Assembly: GCA_049324835.1 (NCBI GenBank)
Contig: JBMOMT010000009.1
Coordinates: 1 to 28,569, forward strand
Direction of reading: 5' to 3'
DNA length: 28,569 bases
Origin: JBMOMT01 sp049324835
GTDB taxonomy: Bacteria; Chloroflexota; Anaerolineae; CAYNKW01
Positions within the stretch are counted from its first letter, which is position 1. Every line of letters begins with the position of its first letter. The notes under the pieces were generated by a model. It saw nothing but the letters and a program-made list of their open reading frames with translations. It had not been told where the DNA came from and made no database searches. The position numbers and the translations under genes are program-made. Positions 24,401 to 28,569 of the stretch are shown one piece after another.

Positions 24401-25722
24401 GCCCCGGCGATGAGCACGTTGGGCAGGCTGCCGTAGGCGTTGGCCACGTCGGTGGCCGCCCCCTCGGCGGCGCTGTAGGCCGCCAGGGGGATGTCCCGGT
24501 AGAACTTGAGCCAGGCCGCCGACCAGTCCCCGTGAGGGGAAGTGTCGGAGCCGTCCCGCTGGAGGCCCTGGCCTGAGCCGGGACGAAGGCCCTGGCCTGA
24601 GCCCCGTACCGGGACGGTGCGAAGTCGAAGGCCCTTGCGCGTCAGGCGCACGACCGGCGCAGAGGTATCCACCTGGACGGTCATGTCCAGTTCGGGCACT
24701 TGCGGCAGGCGGCCGTGGTAGCCGGCAGACAGATGGCCGCTCTGATAAGCATAGCTGCTGTAGCGACTGTACTGCTGCCGCCGCACCTCGGCGAACGCCT
24801 CGGCCACCGCTTCGACCAGCGCCTCGGTATCTGCGCCGCCCTCCCACTCGCCGGTCAACGGCGCGGGATATTTGTCACTGTAGCTGTACACGCGGTAGGC
24901 CACCAGCAACAGGCCGTCCACGTCGATGCCGTATTCCGGCTTGTAGGGCCTGGGCAGCGTCAGGTGGGCCACGACTTGGTAGTGACGCCTGACGTACTCC
25001 AGCGCCTTGGGGTAGGTCTCGAAGAACCGGCCCGACAACAACGCCATCAGCAGGCCGTCGTGGTGGCGCAGCGTCCCGGTGACCAGCTCGAGGGCCATGT
25101 TCTGGCTCTCGATGGATTGGGCCGCAGCCAGCTCGTAGCGAGCCAGGTAGCTGCCTTCCACCGGCCACCACAGGCCGTAGGGCGGATTGATGACCGCCAC
25201 GCTGAAGGTATCCTGAGGCAGCACCGCGCCGTAGGCGCACACGTCGCCGTGGCGGATGCTTTCTTTGCCCACCGCCCGGCGGGCCACCGGCGTCAGCCGC
25301 TCGTCGAGTTCGATGCCCAGGGTATAGTGTCCCCGCTGGGCGAACGGGGCGAGCAGGCGACCGGAGCCGCAGGTCGGGTCGAGGACATTGAGACGGGGTG
25401 ATGGCCCGGTGTCTACCCACTCGGCGCCCTTTGAGGCGCGGGTGCGACCGACGTCAAAGAGCCTGTCGGCGATCGCGGCGAAGGCTTCGGCGGCCCAGCG
25501 CGGCGAAAAGTACTGCTGGTGCGCCTGGCCGTAGCGCGGCGCCCACACCGCCGCCTGGCTGCCACGATGCTCGAAAGCTGCGCCGGCGTTGTTGCCTGTC
25601 TGCAAAGGCAGGCAGCCGTTGTGGCCGTTGTGACGGGCGTTTTCGTCGAAACCGGCTACGATCTCGACGATGGCGCCCATCGTAGCGTTGTTTTCAGTTG
25701 TGGAAAGTGTGGTGGTATCCAT
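21466..25722 (-). CDS. DNA methyltransferase-SNF2 helicase fusion (1418 aa)
   Basis: N-terminal N6-adenine methyltransferase: motif I LDPTCGSGRLL (about 114-124) and motif IV INPPYG (178-183). Then an SNF2-type superfamily 2 helicase: Walker A EMGAGKTMAMGF near 646, a zinc-ribbon insert (CAECGKTRKSVVTACPKCG, CRQCGYRAW) near 865-905, the DEAQ box LLDEAQDVKG near 955, and a C-terminal lobe with LLNTEWSPEVTLQAEDRVHR and PGQ. Fusions like this are typical of integrative elements and large phages. ATG at 25722 has AAGGAGAC upstream; the frame is open further but without support. Several palindromic repeats are inserted in frame. Role in replication, anti-restriction or defence is undetermined. Confidence 0.85.
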   Translation of the reverse strand: MDTTTLSTTENNATMGAIVEIVAGFDENARHNGHNGCLPLQTGNNAGAAFEHRGSQAAVWAPRYGQAHQQYFSPRWAAEAFAAIADRLFDVGRTRASKGAEWVDTGPSPRLNVLDPTCGSGRLLAPFAQRGHYTLGIELDERLTPVARRAVGKESIRHGDVCAYGAVLPQDTFSVAVINPPYGLWWPVEGSYLARYELAAAQSIESQNMALELVTGTLRHHDGLLMALLSGRFFETYPKALEYVRRHYQVVAHLTLPRPYKPEYGIDVDGLLLVAYRVYSYSDKYPAPLTGEWEGGADTEALVEAVAEAFAEVRRQQYSRYSSYAYQSGHLSAGYHGRLPQVPELDMTVQVDTSAPVVRLTRKGLRLRTVPVRGSGQGLRPGSGQGLQRDGSDTSPHGDWSAAWLKFYRDIPLAAYSAAEGAATDVANAYGSLPNVLIAGAETTRQRLADLGFEVEVTPHDQAQIAVAARRYARLRLPVRELEPMEYLAWFNDGPITARATVVVPYAGPEGEDVQVVEGQTYDLRARWERVDQVVESKAVEGKGKSKSYIEHTHLDRGYMVFRFADDGGRTFTVREVDAGQVKALIDAFGLPEVPTVDDLPDFSRWAAEVDRAVERQAALNGGLRPYPSQRLDITRFCTKPCVANLWEMGAGKTMAMGFWAAVRGYERTLFVTPPSVVNDLLRDLNKWGFGYRELTHAGVSRLKAQKRARSAFFRRVREARQRVRNAEAREEMPDEGDVTLVQREERRQKLLQEQARARRHLRNLRDIQAKACPGGQAGGKATGLPAQAGDIAAEIAETQAEIAALEERLASFPAPPERPKARFVTGYTDISLGDHMGIYDEWPCEHFDQEGNLVDIAVNTSARCAECGKTRKSVVTACPKCGASGNDWRGEGDGGARMCRQCGYRAWTLGASQYHDTEGPALSPVPGRCGAKGKRITSPHGFPLVRRVKKLFSCVLLDEAQDVKGKLSLRGAASRGLRANGRAILTGTWMKGYITDLFWSAGWLMGFGSPLWPFPYNGGPARFLAQFGTFQYVTKEFADSLQVGRRKLIPSVSNLNRLWKLTGAVAIRREKKDFLRDLPPKHVEMHWVRPTGLHARLTGEVGGAMKDVLAAELRKPQEKVNMGRIGMALWWGRYVASCPTLEGCAHYAGAYGHSLNVDKASTAEIEAIQDLMRLQGKVLQGEAALAFNKARQALDIIKAARAAGDKVLLFTSLTGLYQVMAQALDRERIPWLGMQGVATDKRRARVDEFESGEAVVLLAGTGQLNRGVTITGANHVILLNTEWSPEVTLQAEDRVHRPGQRKEVHVHYILSSDTVDEDMWELIVQKWAAQRAVQDREAQFESVEAILAAAVTANAQLAVARSVVERTAHAQGKTQAEIEAEMAEMEHRLVFGQAVAPRRAGRVARRPVAVQQLSLFG
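22931..22965. repeat. Palindromic repeat with CCGTCCCGGTACGGGG core, copy 1
   Basis: CACCGTCCCGGTACGGGGCT followed by CAGGGCAGGGCC, in frame within the helicase (peptide ALSPVPGRCGA). Same family as 24550-24635 and 26943-26986. Confidence 0.8.
23356..23369. repeat. Perfect 14-bp palindrome in the helicase gene
   Basis: TGCCTGCGCAGGCA, in frame within a coiled region of the helicase, with a CCCGG/CCGGG inverted repeat about 20 bases on. The encoded Gly/Ala-rich stretch (CPGGQAGGKATGLPAQAG) interrupts an otherwise charged coiled coil. Confidence 0.75.
24550..24635. repeat. Palindromic repeat with CCGTACCGGGACGG core, copy 2, duplicated
   Basis: Contains two GGGACGAAGGCCCTGG-like words, then GAGCCCCGTACCGGGACGGT and TCGAAGG. 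Encodes a GSGQGL doublet in the helicase without breaking frame. Confidence 0.8.
25593..25614. repeat. Inverted repeat TGCCTG/CAGGCA in the helicase gene
   Basis: TGCCTG (25593-25598) pairs with CAGGCA (25609-25614) across a 10-base loop, in frame near the N-terminus (peptide GCLPLQTG). Its arms match the palindrome at 23356. Confidence 0.65.
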
Positions 25723-25792
25723 TACGTTTGTCTCCTTGGGGAATGTGTGAGTAGGTTTGTCTCCCCCTGTGGGGTGGTTGAGATGTGAGGTG

Positions 25793-26329
25793 TTACCGTT
25801 TGCAGTCCAGATGCCGGGCAGCGATGACCAGAGCCTTGACGTTGCCGGGGACCTGCCCCCGTACGGGGACCTGCCCCCGTACGGGGGCCTGGTCAATCGC
25901 CCAGGTTGCCCGGCTCAACACCTGGTCGGCGTCGAGGGTGGGCCGGTACTGCTCCAGCACCAGCCGCAGCTGGGCTTTGGCCGCTTCCTCGGTGGGGCCG
26001 ACGAAGGCGAAGCAGGGCGCCGCCGACTTGAGAGTCGGCCAGCGGTCGTTCGCCGCCGCCGGGCTGTCGGTCGTGTCGAGCAGGTAGTAGGAAAAGGGCC
26101 GGGCGGCGTAGGCAAAGTACACGTCACCGGCGCGGGCCACCAGCCAGTGCTCGGCCAGATCGTCCTTTTTGAGCGGCGTCTTGCCGGCGACCGCCAGCCA
26201 GAACCAGCCGCCCAGTTGGGACACCTCGTAGCCGCGCAGGAGGGTGTAGGTCTTGCCGTTGATGACGGCGATCTTGCCCCCCTCCAGGGGCCCGTCCTGC
26301 ATCTTGATGCTCTTGAGTTGTTCGCTCAT
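25793..26329 (-). CDS. Hypothetical protein of a mobile-element operon (178 aa)
   Basis: Starts MSEQLKSIKMQDGPLEGGKI with AAAGGAG seven bases upstream. I do not recognise the family. Its opening GGKIAVINGKTYTLLRG resembles the start of the upstream gene product (AKITILGHAYLVLLP), suggesting a shared small beta-rich module. A middle segment (WPTLKSAAPCFAFVGPTEEA) is followed by a helix. The C-terminus contains the repeat peptide PVRGQVPVRGQVP from three palindromes and then VKALVIAARHLDCKR. No catalytic motif, signal peptide or membrane helix. The operon order (RadC, 64-aa, 223-aa, this gene, helicase) suggests an accessory function for a mobile element. Confidence 0.6.
   Translation of the reverse strand: MSEQLKSIKMQDGPLEGGKIAVINGKTYTLLRGYEVSQLGGWFWLAVAGKTPLKKDDLAEHWLVARAGDVYFAYAARPFSYYLLDTTDSPAAANDRWPTLKSAAPCFAFVGPTEEAAKAQLRLVLEQYRPTLDADQVLSRATWAIDQAPVRGQVPVRGQVPGNVKALVIAARHLDCKR
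25847..25888. repeat. 18-bp tandem palindromic repeat (CCCCGTACGGGG core)
   Basis: The 18-bp unit GGGGACCTGCCCCCGTAC occurs twice plus a third part, with CCCCGTACGGGG palindromes. It lies in frame near the 3' end of the 178-aa gene. Confidence 0.85.
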
Positions 26330-26373
26330 GTGTGTGCTCCTTTCGATTGATTTGCTGATGTGTCGATCTCGTC

Positions 26374-27045
26374 CTACCGTTCGACCTGAGCCGGTTCCGC
26401 TCGGGCTGCCGGGACGGTAAAGAAGGCCGGCTCCGGCGACCGGACGTGGCGCACCCCGGCGCAGTTGTTGGCATTGCAGGTGTGGCACACCGCGCCGTGC
26501 CGGTCGATGCTGACGATGTGAACGTCGTTGCCGGGCAGGGTCACCTCGTAGCAGCTCTGCCCGACCGCCTCGACCTGCGGTTCGGCGGGCGGGTCGGCCC
26601 GGGTGAGCCAGGCTTTCAGGTGGCCGTAGCGCACCTGAAAAAAGTGCTCGTACCCCCGCGCCGCGCAGCGCCAGCGCGGGCCGGTGTGCGGGCTGTCCAG
26701 TTGGCGGTCGGTTCCGTCGCGCACGACGGGTGAACCGCAGAGGGGACAGGTCTCCGGCACGAACCAGAGACGGTGTGGCGCAGCCTGATTCGCTGGTGGT
26801 GACTGCGGCGGCGGTTCCGGCGCCCGTTGGCCGCCGGCCTTGAGGTAGCGGGCCACCTGGCCGACCGCCGGACAGCGGTTCGAGCCGCAGGTGTGGCACA
26901 CCTTGTCCTTCCCGACCAGGTGGTGGGAGGTATGGCCGTTGCCTGCCCTGAGCCCCGTACCGGGACGGTGCAAAGTCGAAGGGCCTGATACCGGCAGCAG
27001 CACCAGGTAGGCGTGGCCCAGGATGGTGATTTTGGCTCCTTGCAT
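26374..27045 (-). CDS. Hypothetical zinc-knuckle protein with a repeated module (223 aa)
   Basis: Starts MQGAKITILGHAYLVLLPVS with AAAGGAG upstream; the longer frame to 27384 has no support. It contains two similar cysteine modules: VCHTCGSNRCPAVGQVARYL near residue 50 and AVCHTCNANNCAGVRHV near 195, each CxxCxxxxC, SWIM-like. Between them is a zinc-ribbon-like CPLCGSPVVRDGTD ... WRCAARGYEHFFQV. Each CHTC module follows a beta-rich segment (ITILGHAYLVLLP; EVTLPGNDVHIVSIDR), so the protein looks internally duplicated. A palindromic repeat adds PSTLHRPGTGLRAG. Nucleic-acid binding is inferred from the zinc clusters; family not recognised. Confidence 0.6.
   Translation of the reverse strand: MQGAKITILGHAYLVLLPVSGPSTLHRPGTGLRAGNGHTSHHLVGKDKVCHTCGSNRCPAVGQVARYLKAGGQRAPEPPPQSPPANQAAPHRLWFVPETCPLCGSPVVRDGTDRQLDSPHTGPRWRCAARGYEHFFQVRYGHLKAWLTRADPPAEPQVEAVGQSCYEVTLPGNDVHIVSIDRHGAVCHTCNANNCAGVRHVRSPEPAFFTVPAARAEPAQVER
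26943..26986. repeat. Palindromic repeat with CCGTACCGGGACGG core, copy 3
   Basis: TGCCCTGAGCCCCGTACCGG followed by GACGGTGCAAAGTCGAAGGG, in frame in the 223-aa gene. Differs from copy 2 mainly by A for G after GGTGC. Confidence 0.85.
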
Positions 27046-27233
27046 GGATGGCTCCTTTCTTTGGAACGAGTGAATGTGTTGATGTGGCTGATGTCTGGTC
27101 GCTCTAACTTGTCGCACGTTGGAATCTGGCCGCACGTTCGCCTCACCCTGGCGACCCGAGCAGGGTGAAACCTTGGCCGCACGTTGGTGTAAACGCCCCT
27201 GCGGAGCAGAAGCGATGACACACCAGGAGAGTG

Positions 27234-27295
27234 CTTTCGCTCTCACCGGAACCCACCCCCGTGTACACGGGGATAGACTCTGGTGAAAGCGCAAG
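27234..27295. repeat. Nested palindrome with a type I-E-CRISPR-repeat-like centre
   Basis: Outer arms CTTTCGCTCTCACC (27234-27247) and GGTGAAAGCGCAAG (27282-27295) pair with two mismatches. At the centre CCCCGTGTACACGGGG (27257-27272) is a perfect palindrome. Read on the minus strand the centre is GTCTATCCCCGTGTACACGG then GGGTG, similar in form to type I-E CRISPR repeats. Only one copy is present and there is no cas gene, so it is not an array. Confidence 0.6.
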
Positions 27296-27305
27296 CCGGA
27301 TTTCG

Positions 27306-27351
27306 CGAGACGGAGGCCAGGGCCAGGACGAAGGCCCCGGCCTCCGTCTCG
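27306..27351. repeat. Inverted repeat with 13-bp perfect arms
   Basis: CGAGACGGAGGCC (27306-27318) and GGCCTCCGTCTCG (27339-27351). The 20-base loop contains GGACGAAGGCCCC, a word also found in the repeat at 24550-24635. No T-tract follows, so it is not an obvious terminator. Confidence 0.8.
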
Positions 27352-27380
27352 ATGCAAGTCGTTATGATGATGTCTTTTGG

Positions 27381-27575
27381 TCAATCTCGGCCCGCCAGAA
27401 GCGATTGGCTTCGGCCTGCGCCAGCCGCCCTGTACTTGGCCGTACAGGACAAGTGCTCCAAAAGCCCTCGTTGTTTCCGCCTGCGGGCAGCTTGGGTTGC
27501 CTTGCCACCGCGCTTGAGGGCGCTGGGATTAACCACAAAGCCCGCAAACTCGTCGACTGTGTTCTTCTTTGGCAC
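27381..27575 (-). CDS. Small basic hypothetical protein (64 aa)
   Basis: Starts (GTG) with MPKKNTVDEFAGFVVNPSAL and continues KRGGKATQAARRRKQRGLLE. It is strongly basic in its middle. GTG at 27575 is preceded by AGGAGGTG at good spacing, a near-perfect Shine-Dalgarno, which supports this frame over an overlapping 73-aa frame starting at 27583. It lies between radC and the zinc-knuckle gene. Small basic proteins like this often bind nucleic acid, but I do not recognise the family. Confidence 0.6.
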   Translation of the reverse strand: MPKKNTVDEFAGFVVNPSALKRGGKATQAARRRKQRGLLEHLSCTAKYRAAGAGRSQSLLAGRD

Positions 27576-27607
27576 GTTTCCACCTCCTGTTGCTCCCTTG
27601 AGTTGCT

Positions 27608-27667
27608 GTTCTGACCCTCAAGAGAAGGGGAGAGTTGTGCTCTCCCCCTCGGTTTCAGGGTCAGAAC
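27608..27667. repeat. Two-part hairpin between radC and the 64-aa gene
   Basis: GTTCTGACCCT (27608-27618) pairs perfectly with AGGGTCAGAAC (27657-27667), and inside it GGGGAGAG (27627-27634) pairs with CTCTCCCC (27640-27647) across a 5-base loop. No U-tract follows in either direction. It may be an RNA-processing or stability element, or a partial terminator. Confidence 0.85.
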
Positions 27668-27687
27668 GAGGCAGGAGGTGGATAATG

Positions 27688-28392
27688 TTACTTGAAGCCC
27701 AGCCCTCTTTCTTTCAGGCTCACCCAGCGTTGGCCGATGATCAGGTGATCCAGCACCTCCACGTCCAGCAGCCTGCCCGCCTCGACCAGCATCTCGGTCA
27801 GGCGGATGTCTTCGGGTGAAGGTGAGGGGTCGCCGGAGGGGTGGTTGTGCGCCACCACGACCGCCGCCGCGTTCTGCCGGATAGCCTCGCGGAACAGTTC
27901 GCCGATGCGGACGAGGCTGGTGTTGAGGCTGCCCTTGTAGACGGTGTGGCTGTCCAGGACGCGATTGCGTGTATCCAGGACGAGCACACGCACCTCTTCT
28001 TGTTCCAGCAGGCTCATCTCCGCCTGCAGCAGGTTGGCCGCGTCGGCCGGGGTGCGGATCTGAGGGCGCTCGTCGGGCGACTCGGTGAGCAGTCGCCGGC
28101 CCAGTTCCAGGGCGGCCTTGAGACGGGCCGCGCCGCTCTCGCCCAGGTTCTTGATGGTCGAGAGTTCGGCCACCGGGGCGCGGGCGATGTCGCCGACCGT
28201 CTGATAGCGAGCCACCAGCGCATCGGCGACCTCCAACTGATGAGCGCCGCCGACCAGCGAGGCCAGCAGTTCGGTCAGGCTGACCGCCGTGGCGCCGCAG
28301 TGGATGACGCGCTGGGTGGGCCGCTCTTTCAGCGGCAGGCCCTTGAGACGGGGTGAAGGATAGGGCATGTGAGGCAGGGGTGATTGTGGCAT
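27688..28392 (-). CDS. radC: RadC-type JAMM/MPN protein (234 aa)
   Basis: RadC family (JAB/MPN metal-dependent domain). After a helix-hairpin-helix-like N-terminus (VSLTELLASLVGGAHQLEVA, LSTIKNLGESGAARLKAALE) the catalytic-type motif AHNHPSGDPSPSPED is intact (H182, H184, D195), with upstream ETRN-like LDTRNRVLDSHTVYKGSLNT. Length is standard. ATG at 28392 is backed by AAAAGGAAAC; an in-frame start at 28494 lies in the tandem repeats. RadC proteins are frequent cargo of integrative elements and phages. Despite the old name, a repair role is not established. It is the first visible gene of this operon. Confidence 0.92.
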   Translation of the reverse strand: MPQSPLPHMPYPSPRLKGLPLKERPTQRVIHCGATAVSLTELLASLVGGAHQLEVADALVARYQTVGDIARAPVAELSTIKNLGESGAARLKAALELGRRLLTESPDERPQIRTPADAANLLQAEMSLLEQEEVRVLVLDTRNRVLDSHTVYKGSLNTSLVRIGELFREAIRQNAAAVVVAHNHPSGDPSPSPEDIRLTEMLVEAGRLLDVEVLDHLIIGQRWVSLKERGLGFK

Positions 28393-28466
28393 GGTCTGTT
28401 TCCTTTTGGTCGGGGGACAGACCACGCCCCTGGCCGGGGGAATGTCATTGACCGGGCTATAATAGG

Positions 28467-28569
28467 CCAGGTGTCGCCGCCCGGTGTAGGCCACCCGTCG
28501 TCGCCCGGTATGTACCAGCCATCGTCACCCGGTGAGGGCCAGCCATCGCCGCCCGGTATAGGCCAGGCA
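28467..28569. repeat. 24-bp imperfect tandem repeat, running off the window
   Basis: Four full units (28467-28490, 28491-28514, 28515-28538, 28539-28562) and a part, each CCAnnnnTCGnCnCCCGGTnnnn. On the minus strand one frame reads an eight-residue repeat, PG(G/D)DGW(P/Y)x, open from the window edge to about 28330. It may be the 3' end of a repeat-rich gene that overlaps radC, or non-coding. Confidence 0.8.

Larger units (their letters stand above)
27046..27380. other. Intergenic region with several palindromes
   Basis: No gene is supported here; a minus-strand frame covers it but lacks a ribosome site and is Arg/His-rich. It contains three CGCACGTT words (27113, 27131, 27179), a CACCCTG/CAGGGTG inverted repeat (27144-27167), the nested palindrome at 27234-27295 and the stem at 27306-27351. 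Such density suggests regulatory, replication or transfer signals, but no function is shown. Confidence 0.6.

Noticed and set aside
27362..27583. 73-aa frame overlapping the 64-aa gene
   Set aside because: No ribosome site, and it shares the DNA with a frame preceded by AGGAGGTG.
1..28569. tRNA, rRNA or a named riboswitch
   Set aside because: I looked for characteristic tRNA arms and conserved riboswitch cores, mainly in the intergenic stretches, and found none I could support.

Overview
The window is GC-rich, and almost every real gene lies on the minus strand, so the operons read from high to low coordinates. I think it is an accessory defence island from a Chloroflexota-like bacterium, probably Anaerolineae/Caldilineae. 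The grounds are the TIR-NTPase-WD40 architecture, a nucleotidyltransferase pair common in that phylum, and dense palindromic repeats sitting inside genes. This is inference; no rRNA or marker gene is present. A run of exactly 100 Ns (12873-12972) marks an assembly gap.

Left edge (1-2100): an IS5-family element cut by the window edge abuts a tyrosine-recombinase gene that keeps only its N-terminal DNA-binding domain. Next are a 74-residue orphan gene and a structured leader with a strong promoter and an intrinsic terminator.

Core (2146-21118, minus strand): a BREX type 3-like operon in the order brxF, brxC/pglY (DUF6079-like), a small protein plus nucleotidyltransferase pair, pglX (DUF1156-type methyltransferase), fic, pglZ, a 240-aa protein in the brxA position, TIR-nSTAND-WD40, TIR-CHAT and an LSm/Hfq-like protein. 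The BREX-3 helicase gene (brxHII), expected between pglX and pglZ, is absent. A Fic gene sits there instead, bracketed by two copies of the pglX 3' end. Short gaps and overlaps suggest one transcription unit that combines a modification-based BREX module with two TIR effectors.

Two features stand out. First, pglX carries a complete REP-associated tyrosine transposase (RAYT) domain in frame, plus an in-frame array of about 24-codon palindromic repeats that broke the assembly. Second, the leader upstream of brxF has a near-consensus promoter and an intrinsic terminator, and on the opposite strand a promoter and terminator that would define a roughly 73-nt antisense RNA. This is the layout of antisense-controlled transcription attenuation.

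Right part (21466-28569, minus strand): a mobile-element-like operon with RadC, a 64-aa protein, two proteins with ribosome-binding sites but no recognised function (one zinc-knuckle-rich) and a 1418-aa DNA methyltransferase-SNF2 helicase fusion ending at its own terminator. Intergenic palindromes (one resembling a type I-E CRISPR repeat) and a 24-bp tandem repeat complete this end. Palindromic repeats are inserted in frame in brxC, pglX, the helicase and both proteins downstream of the 64-aa gene.
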